Part shown: positions 1 through 8,679 of the stretch, piece after piece
How positions within the stretch are numbered: position 1 is the first letter of the stretch
Layout: each line of letters starts with the position of its first letter
Assembly: GCF_959608125.1 (NCBI RefSeq)
Contig: NZ_CAUHPG010000013.1
Span: 1 to 56,136 of the forward strand
DNA from: an uncultured Slackia sp.
GTDB taxonomy: Bacteria; Actinomycetota; Coriobacteriia; Coriobacteriales; Eggerthellaceae
Length of the DNA: 56,136 bases
Direction of reading: 5' to 3'
Position numbers and translations under genes: made by a program
The notes under the pieces: generated by a model
Database searches by the model: none
Told to the model about the DNA's origin: nothing
What the model saw: only the letters and a program-made list of their open reading frames with translations

Positions 1-64
1 TGCAGACGATAGGAGCTCGTCTTGCTGCGAGCGCCGGTGTATCCGATGGAAAAAGGAGTATGTT

Positions 65-253
65 ATGCCTCATCCCGTACTTGAAACCGATGAATGCATC
101 GGCTGCGGCATCTGCGTCGACGCATGCCCTCAGGGCGTTCTTGAGATCGCCGGCGGCGTTGTCGTGCTCGAGAACGAAGACGCTTGCATCGCATGCGGCG
201 ACTGCGTCGAAGAGTGTCCCATGGGCTGCATCACCGAAATCGTCGAGGACTAA
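65..253 (+). CDS. 2x[4Fe-4S] ferredoxin, 62 aa
   Basis: Small cytoplasmic electron carrier. Two classical cluster motifs are visible, CIGCGICVDACP near residues 12-23 and CIACGDCVEECP near residues 41-52, which is the whole length of a bacterial-type 2[4Fe-4S] ferredoxin. There is no signal peptide. The start is supported by an AAAAAGGAG ribosome site about 7 bases upstream. The gene stands alone before a hairpin shared with the convergent LuxR gene; anything upstream lies outside the window, so operon membership is unknown. The acidic composition fits a low-potential donor, perhaps to the tungsten/molybdenum enzymes nearby, but that partner is inferred. Confidence 0.93.
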   Translation: MPHPVLETDECIGCGICVDACPQGVLEIAGGVVVLENEDACIACGDCVEECPMGCITEIVED

Positions 254-283
254 CTCGCTTTTTCGCGTACATTGCATCGGAGT

Positions 284-310
284 CGAAAGCCGCCCTTCTG
301 GCGGCTTTCG
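284..310. terminator. Hairpin between convergent genes
   Basis: An 11-bp perfect stem (CGAAAGCCGCC / GGCGGCTTTCG) with a 5-base loop lies between the ferredoxin stop and the LuxR stop. No long T-run follows on either side, so it is a plausible shared 3' end or weak bidirectional terminator. Confidence 0.6.
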
Positions 311-315
311 TGCGT

Positions 316-1839
316 TTAGGCGGTGTATTGGGCGATGTAGTCGAGAATCTCCTGGCGTGAGTGGAGGTCGGTCTTTGCGTAGATACGCTTGATGTGCGTA
401 TGCGCGGTGCCGGGCGAGATGCATAGCTCGTCGGCGATTTTGCGCTGCGTCAGGCCGAGCGCGTACAGCGTAAGTACTTCGGTTTCACGGTCGGAAAGCA
501 TGAACTGTTCCTGGAGCTGCCGTGTGTTGTTCTGCATAAGGGCGCGGCGGATGCTCTCGGGGTCGTCGGGAACGTCATCGACGTCGTCGAGGCCGAGAAG
601 CGTCTGTATGCTTTTCGACGTGCTGCTGTCGGCGCCGTCTTTTTCGCGATGGTCCACCCAGACCAGTTGGATGAATGCCACTTGGGCGCTTGCCAGGATG
701 GGCCCGGCCACGATGGCCGTTTGCAGGGCGTCGCCCGAGGCGTAGGGGGCGATCGCCACGATGCCCGAGCGCGCAAGGGCGCGCGGAAGAATATAGACGG
801 TCCATCCTGCGGCCGCGTAATAATAGGGGTCGCGTTTGCCGAAGCTCGAGAACGCGATCACCAGGTACCACATGAATCCTGTCATGCCTGCGTTGAACAC
901 GGTTGTGAACATCGCACCGATGTCGGGCGCATCGGGGAAGGCCGCATAGGCCGCCACGGCGAAGATGCCGAACATTTCAAGCATGAGCCAGATCGTAGTG
1001 GACATGATGCTGCGTGATCCACGAAACGATTGCCAGATCAGCACGGCGAAAAACGTCATGACGACGAGCATGTATCCGATGCGGGTAGCGGGCTGGAACG
1101 GCACGGCCTGGCCGTTGGGAAATCCGCGTAACGCGCCCACGGCGATCGATAAGACGAACATGCCGAACGCAAGAACGCCCAGCACGTGCACGCCATCTTG
1201 CGTGCGCTTGGCGAATCCGAAGTATCCGATCGGCATTTTGTCTGCGTGCGCCTTTTCGGGAAGAGGCTTGAGGCGCGCCTTTTTTTGGAAGAAGAATTGA
1301 AGGGATGCCGCCATGCCTACGGCGATGCATGCCATGCCTCGCGGCAGCAGCGATGCGACGTAGATGATAGGTTCGCTGAGCAGAAGCGACCCGAATGCGA
1401 TTGCTGCTGCGGCCGACGAGGATGTGCCCCGCGCTCTGCGAAGCCAATAGAAGATGGCTATCCAGCTTGCAAGCGTGATTATCGTTGACAGAACGAGTTC
1501 GAAGAAGCGCCACGTTTCGGGCAGGAGTATGAGTACGCCCAGCAGGATGGTGGCTGTCGACTGGATCGCTATGGCTGCGGCGGTGAGTATGAAGACGGCT
1601 TTTTTAGGAAGGCGTTTGCGTGTGGCGCCTAGGTACAGCATGAGTATGACGATCGGCGCCATGGCGGCCAAGCTGCTGCCGTCGGTGAATACGCCGGCAT
1701 CGGTGCTTGCGTAGCTTCCGTAAGTGGCCACGATCAGGCCGAGTCGCGCGCACATCAGGCCGAGGACCGTCGGGGCGAGAAGCCGCCAGGCCTGGGCGAT
1801 GTCCGACATGGTTTTGCTGGTTTCGGCATGTCGCGTCAT
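316..1839 (-). CDS. LuxR-family regulator with 12-helix membrane domain (regulator 1)
   Basis: Membrane-bound transcription factor of 507 aa. Residues ~15-400 form about twelve hydrophobic segments; a short linker follows, and residues ~440-505 are a LuxR/GerE helix-turn-helix (LSDRETEVLTLYALGLTQ...TAHTHIKRIYAKTDLHSRQEIL). There is no receiver domain, so the membrane part is presumably the sensor. The start is fixed by GGAGGGGG a few bases upstream, with a TATAAT-like -10 further up (minus strand, ~1871-1878). It is divergent from the gene at 2093 and is the obvious candidate regulator of that operon and the YdhV/YdhY genes beyond. Its recognition helix differs from the other three LuxR proteins here (IADELCISPGTAHTHI versus IQxxLVLxxNTVKTHV), so it belongs to another subfamily. 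Confidence 0.9.
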   Translation of the reverse strand: MTRHAETSKTMSDIAQAWRLLAPTVLGLMCARLGLIVATYGSYASTDAGVFTDGSSLAAMAPIVILMLYLGATRKRLPKKAVFILTAAAIAIQSTATILLGVLILLPETWRFFELVLSTIITLASWIAIFYWLRRARGTSSSAAAAIAFGSLLLSEPIIYVASLLPRGMACIAVGMAASLQFFFQKKARLKPLPEKAHADKMPIGYFGFAKRTQDGVHVLGVLAFGMFVLSIAVGALRGFPNGQAVPFQPATRIGYMLVVMTFFAVLIWQSFRGSRSIMSTTIWLMLEMFGIFAVAAYAAFPDAPDIGAMFTTVFNAGMTGFMWYLVIAFSSFGKRDPYYYAAAGWTVYILPRALARSGIVAIAPYASGDALQTAIVAGPILASAQVAFIQLVWVDHREKDGADSSTSKSIQTLLGLDDVDDVPDDPESIRRALMQNNTRQLQEQFMLSDRETEVLTLYALGLTQRKIADELCISPGTAHTHIKRIYAKTDLHSRQEILDYIAQYTA

Positions 1840-2092
1840 ATGAAAGTTCCCCCTCCAGAACTAAGAACTGCCATTATAACGCCGCATCGGCGTCGACGTT
1901 CGAGCCGTGCCGCATGCTCGTCGCGCTCGATGCGGTTTCCGCCGGGTTTCGCGGAGGTTTCCACAAGAAGGATGTTATATATCCTGAAAGAGGGTACAGG
2001 CTTTGTCCGAGGTCGTGGCAGCATGGGCGCATTGGTTGTTTTGCATGCGCGGCTGTCGCCGCGTTGCCCGAGCGATTGAAAGAGGGGCGTAT

Positions 2093-3112
2093 ATGAACGA
2101 GGCATTCGAAGGCCGTCAGGCCGATGTGGCCGCCGGGGGCGGCGTTTTCGACGCGGAGGCTATGCAACGCACTCCGGAAGAGGAATTCCTCGCTGCCATG
2201 CTTTCCGGTCGCGACGTGTCCGACCTGGTTGATCCCGACGAGGCGCGCGCGGCCGAAGAACAGCGCATCGCCGCGATGGACGACGCCCAGCGCGAGGCGT
2301 ATTTCGAGCACGAGGCGTTGCAGACCGTGTTCGACGACATCCGCCTGCGTTCTCGCGGCGGCGAACTGACTACTCCCGATTATTGGGAGTCGGTGGGCCT
2401 TGTTCCCGAGCACATGGAGGCGGGCCCGTTCACGGCGCTGGTATTCGATACGATTATCGACGCGCAGGCCAAGGCCCAAGAGCGTCGCGAGGCGGCAGAG
2501 GCTGCGGCGAAAGAAGCTTCGTTTGCGGACGCTGCAGCCGTCGAGGCTTCCGGCGCCGAGGCTCGCCAGGGCGCTGACGCGCCGGCGCCTGCCGATTCCG
2601 AGGCGGATGCTTCTGCGGAACCCGCCGTTCAGCCCGTCACGTCCGCGACGGCCGAAGCCGCTGCGGGCGGGTCCGGCGAAGCCGCAGAGGAGCACGGCCT
2701 TGCGGCCGAGGCTCTGGAAGAGGTTTGGGAGCTCGACGACATCGCGGTTCTGGAGGGCTCGAGCGTCTATCTGTATTCGACCGACGAGATGAGCGAATCG
2801 TTCGCGCGTTGGGCGTTTCTTGCCGCCGAGAACGATGACGTGGCCACGCTGGTCGAAAACGCGCGCCACGAGTCGAAAGTCTATCCGCGTCCTATGAAGG
2901 CGAAATCGCTGACGAACCGCCCGGTCTATATGACCGCGGAGCGCATCGCGGCCGCGTTCGAGGCCGTGCAGGAATCGGGCCTGTATCCTGATGTGAAAAC
3001 GTGCAGCGCATCCAATGGCGATGTGTATTTCTATTCCATCGATTATCTGAGCGACGCGCAGGCGAAGGCTTTGGCCGAATGGGAATCGGTCGAGCGTCGC
3101 GCCAACATGTAG
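2093..3112 (+). CDS. Uncharacterised oxidoreductase-associated protein with internal duplication, 339 aa
   Basis: Not recognised with confidence. The ATG at 2093 is preferred because AAAGAGGGG precedes it; a longer frame from 2003 lacks this. Residues ~1-110 are acidic and helical and residues ~120-210 an Ala/Glu-rich low-complexity linker. The C-terminal ~130 residues contain two related units, VYLYSTDEMSESFARWAF and VYFYSIDYLSDAQAKALAEW, an internal repeat. No signal peptide, membrane segment or cysteine cluster is seen. It is followed 8 bases later by a NifU-like gene and lies in a locus with YdhV- and YdhY-like genes, so it may fill the role of YdhW in the E. coli ydhYVWXUT operon. That is a positional inference, not a demonstrated homology. 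Confidence 0.75.
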   Translation: MNEAFEGRQADVAAGGGVFDAEAMQRTPEEEFLAAMLSGRDVSDLVDPDEARAAEEQRIAAMDDAQREAYFEHEALQTVFDDIRLRSRGGELTTPDYWESVGLVPEHMEAGPFTALVFDTIIDAQAKAQERREAAEAAAKEASFADAAAVEASGAEARQGADAPAPADSEADASAEPAVQPVTSATAEAAAGGSGEAAEEHGLAAEALEEVWELDDIAVLEGSSVYLYSTDEMSESFARWAFLAAENDDVATLVENARHESKVYPRPMKAKSLTNRPVYMTAERIAAAFEAVQESGLYPDVKTCSASNGDVYFYSIDYLSDAQAKALAEWESVERRANM

Positions 3113-3120
3113 GAGGCTCC

Positions 3121-3750
3121 ATGTACGATTACGAAGGTCACGAAAACATCGACTTCTCTGATTCAGAGCCTGCGAAACACCAGGCCAGTGGCAAGACGGT
3201 GCGCATCATCCGAACGCAGGACATCTATCAGGTGGACCCTGAAGAGGACATGAGCGTCTATTCGCCGCGCATCGTGGAGCTGGCGGGCCGCTTCGAGCAT
3301 GCGGGCATTCCCGAGGATTGCAACGCCGCATCCATGGCGGGCGTTTCCAAGCATGGCGAACGCGCCGTGCAGCTGTTCGCCACGATCGACCCCGACACCG
3401 AGACGTTCGTGCGCGCGGGCTTCCGTTGCCGTGGAGACGTGGCCACGATCGCCGCGGCGAGCCTTGCCGCCGAAACGGTGGAGGGCAAGACGATCGACGA
3501 AGCTTTGGCCGTTACGGCGAACGACCTGAAAAAAGAGATGGGTAAAATGCCTGCTGACCGTGTGACAAGGCCTTACCTTGCTGCATGCGCTATTCGTGCG
3601 GCTATCGGCGATTTCTATATCCGCGCCGGCCGCGATATCGCCTGGATCGAAGAGCGCGTGCCGTGCGATGAATGCAGCGTGGCGTGCTCGATTTGCCAGC
3701 ATTGCTCGCTGCGCGACCAGCGCATCTCGCTGCGTTTCGCGAAGAACTAG
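3121..3750 (+). CDS. NifU/IscU-like N-terminal domain protein, 209 aa
   Basis: The central part (residues ~60-145) reads like an iron-sulfur scaffold or SufE/NifU-type fold, with RAGFRCRGDVATIAAASLAAE followed by GKTIDEALAVT, the pattern found around the first scaffold cysteine. The C-terminal ~35 residues are cysteine-rich (CDECSVACSICQHC). Start: ATG after TAGGAGGCTCC, 8 bases from the preceding stop, so it is co-transcribed with the gene at 2093. A dedicated assembly or metal-delivery role for the neighbouring FeS/tungsten enzymes is plausible. The canonical three-cysteine IscU pattern is not complete, so it may bind a cluster differently or not at all. Confidence 0.72.
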   Translation: MYDYEGHENIDFSDSEPAKHQASGKTVRIIRTQDIYQVDPEEDMSVYSPRIVELAGRFEHAGIPEDCNAASMAGVSKHGERAVQLFATIDPDTETFVRAGFRCRGDVATIAAASLAAETVEGKTIDEALAVTANDLKKEMGKMPADRVTRPYLAACAIRAAIGDFYIRAGRDIAWIEERVPCDECSVACSICQHCSLRDQRISLRFAKN

Positions 3751-3877
3751 CCTCCGGCGTTTCCGTGCGGCCGCCTTTCGCGCGAATCGCCGCGCGCGCC
3801 TGCCACGCCGCCCGACGCTGCGCTATGCTCGGTGCGGAAACGCAGATGCGGCGCGGCCGCATGACGAAGGGAGGCCC

Positions 3878-4690
3878 ATGGCCGATAAAGGACAGGCGCC
3901 TGAGGGGCGTCGAGAGGCGTTCGATGCATTCGTGAAGACCATTGCGGCCCTGCGCGCGCCCGACGGGTGTCCGTGGGATCGCGAACAGACGCACGAAAGC
4001 ATCGCGCACAACATGATCGAAGAAGCGTTCGAGGCGGTGGACGCCATCGAGTCGGGAGACGTGGCTCATTTGCGTGAAGAGCTCGGCGACGTGCTGCTGC
4101 AGGTGGTGCTGCAGAGCCAGATCGCGGCCGACGAAGGCGAGTTCACGATCGACGACGTGTGCCGCGACGTCGACGCCAAGATGATCCGCCGTCATCCGCA
4201 CGTGTTCGGCGAGCAGGCCGCGCACGACAGCGCCGAGGTGCTCGATATCTGGGATTCCGTGAAAATGAAGGAGAAGCAAAGCGCCGATGCGCAGGCATTC
4301 GAGCACACGGGCTTGCTCGAAGGGGTGCCGACGAGCTTTCCCGCGCTGATGCAGGCTCAGAAGATTTCACGAAAGGCGGCCGCTGCAGGCTTCGAATGGG
4401 ATGATGTCGACGGCGTGTGGGGCAAGGTTATGGAGGAAGTCGCGGAGTTCAAGGCCGCCGCCAACGCCGACGAGGCCGAGGACGAGTTCGGTGACATTCT
4501 GTTCGCGCTGGTCAACGTGGCACGCTGGCACCACGTGGATGCCGAAGGCGCCCTGCGTCGCTCGTGCGCGAAATTCCGTCGCCGCTGGTCCTTCATCGAA
4601 GGCGCGGCGTGGGCCAAGGGCTGCGACGTGTCCGAGCTTTCCATGGACGAGATGGAAGAGCTCTGGCGGCAGGCGAAGGCCCGCGAGTAG
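3878..4690 (+). CDS. mazG: MazG nucleoside triphosphate pyrophosphohydrolase
   Basis: House-cleaning enzyme that hydrolyses (d)NTPs to the monophosphate and pyrophosphate. At 270 aa it has the tandem MazG arrangement. The first domain has CPWDREQTHESI, EEAFEAVDAI and LREELGDVLLQVVLQSQIA, giving the metal-binding ExxE(12-28)ExxD pattern. The second has VMEEVAEFKAA...EDEFGDILFALVNVARW. Start: ATG at 3878 after AAGGGAGGCCC; a longer open frame upstream is not supported by a ribosome site. It lies 127 bases after the NifU-like gene and ends at a strong bidirectional terminator, so it may be the last gene of that transcript. Confidence 0.95.
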   Translation: MADKGQAPEGRREAFDAFVKTIAALRAPDGCPWDREQTHESIAHNMIEEAFEAVDAIESGDVAHLREELGDVLLQVVLQSQIAADEGEFTIDDVCRDVDAKMIRRHPHVFGEQAAHDSAEVLDIWDSVKMKEKQSADAQAFEHTGLLEGVPTSFPALMQAQKISRKAAAAGFEWDDVDGVWGKVMEEVAEFKAAANADEAEDEFGDILFALVNVARWHHVDAEGALRRSCAKFRRRWSFIEGAAWAKGCDVSELSMDEMEELWRQAKARE

Positions 4691-4711
4691 CGCTTTCGCG
4701 ATCATTGCAAG

Positions 4712-4747
4712 AAAAAGGCTTCCGGACCCGGTCCGGAAGCCTTTTTT
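4712..4747. terminator. Bidirectional intrinsic terminator
   Basis: A perfect palindrome with GGCTTCCGGACC in the left arm and its complement in the right, flanked by A5 on one side and T6 on the other. It serves both the mazG transcript and the convergent YdhV-like gene. Confidence 0.92.
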
Positions 4748-4834
4748 CGTCGTTAGAGGATGCCGACTTCCCTTGGTCCGGGTCGTGGCCGCCGTGCGTC
4801 GCGCCGACGGCCACGAGGAAGAGAAGGGGCGGTC

Positions 4835-6949
4835 TTACAGCAGGCCGAGAGACTGCAGTTCGTCTTTGACGTCTGCCATGCCGTAGTCGTCGAGGCATGC
4901 GGCGGTCGGGCAGCCCTTCTGCTCGTCCCAGCCGAATTCCCTGTAGACCATGCCCAGAGCGGTCTGGAAGTCCTCGCGCTCCATCTTGTCGGTGCCTGCG
5001 GTGAAGGGCTGGATCTCGGGATCCTTCGTGAACACCCACTCGGTGATGGTGTCATGCTCGTTGCGCATGTCGTTGGTGCCCATGCCGCGCACGGTGTTGG
5101 CGCGCTGCAGCGTCATGACGGAGGCGGCGCGCTTGTATAGCTCGTCGCGGGTCATCTCCTCGCCGGTGACGGCGGTGTAGAACTTCGCCTCGAGGTCCAG
5201 GTCGCCGCGGTAGTCGCGGGACTTGCTGGGCGACATGGTCATCGGCCACACCCAGTTGCACAGGGTCAGGCAGTCATGCAGGACGTCGGTGACGATGCTC
5301 CACCAGCAGAACTTCGCCTTGTACTCGTTCATCGGCGTGTAGTTCTTGTTCTGGTCGATGGCCGTCTCGCTGCCCCAGACCTCCTTGGCGATCTGCTGCT
5401 TGATTTCCCACGGAAGGCCGCAGCCCTGGAAGTTGACGGCGGAGTGGATCATGTCGTCGCGGTTGAACATCATGTTGTACACGGCGCCGACCTGGCCGAA
5501 GCACTCGATGGCGTGATGCACGGGCCAGCCGCGGTAGTTGATCAGCGTGGAGGTGGCGGTGTCGAACCAGCCCTGGTCGTTCCAGCGCTCGCACCATACC
5601 AAGGGGCCGTAGCCGATGTAGGCGAGTTCGGAGTCGTTCTTCGCGAGCTTGGTCAGGATCTCCACCATGACGGTGGGGTCTTTGGACTCGTTCTCGAAGC
5701 CGGCCCAGTTGATCGAGGCGTACTCCTCGGCGGGCAGGTTCTTCTCGAAGACGCCGGCGCGGTAGCAGTGGGCGATGTCGCGGTAGAGCTGCGCGTAGTT
5801 GCACCACAGGCCCAGGTTGTCCATCGTGGCCTGGGTGGTCATGTCCCACAGCACGCTCTCGTCATCGGCGATTTCGAGGCCCAAGATCTTCTTCATATAG
5901 ATGGAAACGGGGAAGTTGGCCGCGCAGGTGTTGCCGACGGTCTCGAAGCCCGCGGTGGAGCCTGCCGCCTCGACGCGCAGGTCGGAGTAGCAGTGGATCG
6001 GGCAGCTGTGGCAACCGTTCATCTTTACGGTGTACTTTTCGGCTGCGGGACCGAGGTCCTTGGTGGACTTCATGCAGCGGTAACCAACGGTGTTGAGCTC
6101 GCCGGGCTTGGGCTCGCCGGTGTTGATCGGGCCGCCCTCGGCCAGAGCCCAGGTCAGACCGTCACGAGCGGTCCAACGGCTGCCCTCGTCGTAGAATTCC
6201 GCCCATTCCTGCTGGGTGGAGGGAACGACGTGGTTGTTGTTGGAGCCGATGATGTCGGCAAGCATGTAGTCGGACAGCTCTGCCACGGCTTTCGGGTCCT
6301 TGACGTACACGGAGCCGTTGCCCTCGACGACGACGGCTTTGCACTTCTTGGATCCGAGGATTGCGCCGACGCCTGCGCCTGCGGAATGGTTGCGGGCGTT
6401 GATGATATTGGAGTACGGCAGCAGGTTTTCGCCCGCGGGGCCGATGGTGGCGACGCACGCTTTGTCGGAGACGAGAGTGTTGAGCGCCTCGGTCGCGGCA
6501 CGGGTGCCAAGGCCCCATACGCCGTCGGCAGATTCGATGGTGATATCGCCATCGATGATTTTGATGAAAACGGGAACGTCGGATGCGCCCTCGACGATCA
6601 GCGCGTCCCAGCCGGCGAGCTTCAGCTTGGCGCCGAACATGCCGCCCATGTGGGAATCGACCACCAGGTGGTCTTTGGTGAAGGTGGACAGGTGAGCAAG
6701 CGTGGTGCGGCCGGCCAGAGGCACGCCCGATGCGGTCAGCGGGCCCACGGCGAAAATGACCTTGCTCTCCGGAGCAAGCGGGTCGGTTCCGGCGGGCACT
6801 TCGTCGTACATGATTTTGTTGGCGATGCCCATGCCGCCGATATATTGCTTGTACGGATCGGTGGATTCGACCGAGATGGCGCCAGTGGTCAGATTGACGC
6901 GCGCGATCTTGCCGGCCCAGCCGAACGAGATGTTGTCTTCTTTTGCCAT
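4835..6949 (-). CDS. ydhV: Aldehyde ferredoxin oxidoreductase family enzyme, YdhV-like (704 aa)
   Basis: Tungsten/molybdenum bis-pterin oxidoreductase without an export signal, so cytoplasmic. The N-terminal ~210 residues are the AOR pterin-binding domain (GWAGKIARVNLTTG, GGMGIANKIMYDEVP, AHLSTFTKDHLVVDSHMGG). The cluster motif CHSCPIHC lies near residue 316 and a further Cys pair (HDCLTLC) near residue 560, as expected for one [4Fe-4S] cluster. Length and layout match E. coli YdhV (~700 aa). GGAGATC precedes the ATG. It is divergent, over 270 bases, from a YdhY-like ferredoxin, whereas in E. coli the two are adjacent on one strand. The physiological substrate is not known for this branch. 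Convergent with mazG across a shared terminator. Confidence 0.92.
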   Translation of the reverse strand: MAKEDNISFGWAGKIARVNLTTGAISVESTDPYKQYIGGMGIANKIMYDEVPAGTDPLAPESKVIFAVGPLTASGVPLAGRTTLAHLSTFTKDHLVVDSHMGGMFGAKLKLAGWDALIVEGASDVPVFIKIIDGDITIESADGVWGLGTRAATEALNTLVSDKACVATIGPAGENLLPYSNIINARNHSAGAGVGAILGSKKCKAVVVEGNGSVYVKDPKAVAELSDYMLADIIGSNNNHVVPSTQQEWAEFYDEGSRWTARDGLTWALAEGGPINTGEPKPGELNTVGYRCMKSTKDLGPAAEKYTVKMNGCHSCPIHCYSDLRVEAAGSTAGFETVGNTCAANFPVSIYMKKILGLEIADDESVLWDMTTQATMDNLGLWCNYAQLYRDIAHCYRAGVFEKNLPAEEYASINWAGFENESKDPTVMVEILTKLAKNDSELAYIGYGPLVWCERWNDQGWFDTATSTLINYRGWPVHHAIECFGQVGAVYNMMFNRDDMIHSAVNFQGCGLPWEIKQQIAKEVWGSETAIDQNKNYTPMNEYKAKFCWWSIVTDVLHDCLTLCNWVWPMTMSPSKSRDYRGDLDLEAKFYTAVTGEEMTRDELYKRAASVMTLQRANTVRGMGTNDMRNEHDTITEWVFTKDPEIQPFTAGTDKMEREDFQTALGMVYREFGWDEQKGCPTAACLDDYGMADVKDELQSLGLL

Positions 6950-7067
6950 TGTCTGATCTCCAAGTCTTGTCTGAAAACAGTGACGTGAAGCGACGTGTGC
7001 GGAGGCATGTGCGTATGCGACCGTTTCCGGTCGGTTGCCATTATGCGCAGTCCCTTGTTTTTCGTGT

Positions 7068-7082
7068 CCCCTCTTTGAGGGG
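7068..7082. promoter_or_regulatory. Short palindrome in divergent YdhV/YdhY intergenic region
   Basis: CCCCTC-TTT-GAGGGG sits in the 270-bp region between the two divergent genes; a second small inverted repeat, GTCCTT/AAGGAC with a 7-base spacer, is at 7183-7201 just before the YdhY-like ribosome site. Either could be an operator for a LuxR-type or redox regulator. No consensus FNR box was seen. Confidence 0.3.
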
Positions 7083-7219
7083 ATTGTTGCTCATCTGCGA
7101 TTTTGCCCCGAAGGAGGGTACGGCCTTCAGTGGTGGAGCGGCATTATGGCTGCTGTGCGAAGTGCGTTTTGAGGGGGTATGTGTCCTTGATTCAGAAGGA
7201 CCTAGGAAAGGAACATTCG

Positions 7220-7939
7220 ATGGAGGAGAAGAAGGGCGCTTCAGAGCAGCTGGTCGATTCCGCCGAGAAGGCATCGACCGAAGGCAAGGCAGCGCAGGGG
7301 GGCTTCACTCGTCGTCAGGTCGTCATCGGCGGCGTCGGCGTCGGCTTGGCCGGCCTCATCGCGGGCGGCGCGCTTGCGAAATGGGGTGTCGTCGAAGACA
7401 GCATCGCATCGGGCCGCATCGTGCTCGATCCCATGCCGCAGAAACTTATCGTGACCGATCGCGCCCGTTGTTCGGGTTGCCAGCGTTGCGAGCTCATGTG
7501 CTCGCTTCGCAACGACGGTCGCGCGTGCCAGAACACCGCCCGCGTGCGCGTGTGGCAGAACTATAACTTCGGGCCGGGCGGCGAAAGCCAGGACGGCATT
7601 TTCGGCAACTGCCAGTTCACCGTCGAGCATTGCAAGCAGTGCAAGGATGCATGGTGCGCGAAGAACTGCCCCGTGCATGCCATTGCTCCCGACCCCGAGA
7701 CCGGCGCCCGCGTGGTCGATCCCGAGGCGTGCATCGGCTGCGGTATGTGCCATGAGGCCTGCCCCTGGAATATGCCGGTCGTCGATACCGAGACGGGCGT
7801 TTCCACGAAGTGTATCGCGTGCGGCCGCTGCGCCGTACAGTGCCCGAACGGCGCGATCAAGTTCGTCGACTGGAAAGACATTGCGCAGGAGGCCATTGAC
7901 AAGGGCATCGTGCGCACCGCCACGCTCGTCGAAGCGTAG
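7220..7939 (+). CDS. ydhY: YdhY-like 4x[4Fe-4S] ferredoxin with Tat-type signal anchor
   Basis: Electron-transfer protein of 239 aa. An N-terminal segment with TRRQVVIGGVGVGLAG (residues ~32-47) is a Tat-like, probably uncleaved anchor. Four cluster motifs follow: CSGCQRCELMC, CKQCKDAWCAKNCP, CIGCGMCHEACPW and CIACGRCAVQCP. The stretches VTDRARCSGCQRCE and the C-terminal IKFVDWKDI are very close to what I recall of E. coli YdhY, so this is probably its orthologue and the partner of the divergent YdhV-like enzyme. Start: ATG at 7220 after AGGAAAGGA. It heads a run of five genes encoding a PsrABC-type complex, so it may instead, or also, deliver electrons there. Confidence 0.88.
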   Translation: MEEKKGASEQLVDSAEKASTEGKAAQGGFTRRQVVIGGVGVGLAGLIAGGALAKWGVVEDSIASGRIVLDPMPQKLIVTDRARCSGCQRCELMCSLRNDGRACQNTARVRVWQNYNFGPGGESQDGIFGNCQFTVEHCKQCKDAWCAKNCPVHAIAPDPETGARVVDPEACIGCGMCHEACPWNMPVVDTETGVSTKCIACGRCAVQCPNGAIKFVDWKDIAQEAIDKGIVRTATLVEA

Positions 7940-7998
7940 CGCCCTACCGGAAACATCACGACGTTTCGAAGAGGACGAACGAAAAAGGGGATGACGCC

Positions 7999-8649
7999 AT
8001 GGGCAATCCAGCCGTGTTTTCGGTCGCGGCGCAGTGCTTCGCCGGAATGGACGAAGCGGGCTATGTCGAGCTGACCGCTCCCGAGGTATGGGAGGGCTTC
8101 GTTGAAGGACTCGGCGCCTCGGTCGGGACTTGCGCATCGGACGGCCGTTCGGGCGCCTGTTGGATCGGCGCTCTGAAGACTCCGCCGTCATTCGCCGATT
8201 ACGACGGTTTTTGCCGCCGTCATTTCACGGGAGGGCTTCCCGGGTCGGCACTGCCGGTCGAATCGCTGTATCGCCCCGACGCCGCGCCCGACGCCGCGCG
8301 CGGTGCAGGCTATGGCGCCGAGCCGGCTCGTTATATGGAAGAGCTCATCGAACGCATGGGCCTTTCCCTTCCGTCCGCCTATCGGGCGTGGCCCGATCAT
8401 CTTGCCTTGGAGCTGGACATGCTGGCCGTTTTGCAGCGGTCGGGGTGCGAATCCGAGGCCCGTTCGTTTCTGTCGGAGCGTTTCGGTTGGCTGGCCGATT
8501 ACCGTCGGCGCCTCGCGAGCCTCGATGATCCCGCAGCACCGTTTTTCGTCGCGCTTGTCGATGCCTTGGTCGGCATCGTAGGCGGCGAAGCAGCGAAGGC
8601 GGCATCCGTCGCGGCGGATTCGTGTGCGTCCGGCGACATGTCGGCATAG
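7999..8649 (+). CDS. TorD/DmsD-family molybdoenzyme maturation chaperone
   Basis: Cytoplasmic redox-enzyme maturation protein, 216 aa, helical. The family signature PDHLALELDMLAVL lies near residues 131-144, where TorD and DmsD carry their conserved PDHL-E-F motif. Start: ATG after AAAAAGGGGATG. It lies directly upstream (30 bases) of a Tat-exported molybdopterin oxidoreductase. This places it as the chaperone that holds that subunit for cofactor insertion and proofreads its Tat signal. Assignment of the specific client rests on position. Confidence 0.88.
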   Translation: MGNPAVFSVAAQCFAGMDEAGYVELTAPEVWEGFVEGLGASVGTCASDGRSGACWIGALKTPPSFADYDGFCRRHFTGGLPGSALPVESLYRPDAAPDAARGAGYGAEPARYMEELIERMGLSLPSAYRAWPDHLALELDMLAVLQRSGCESEARSFLSERFGWLADYRRRLASLDDPAAPFFVALVDALVGIVGGEAAKAASVAADSCASGDMSA

Positions 8650-8679
8650 AAAACGTTCTTTATAAGAGAGGAACCGAGA

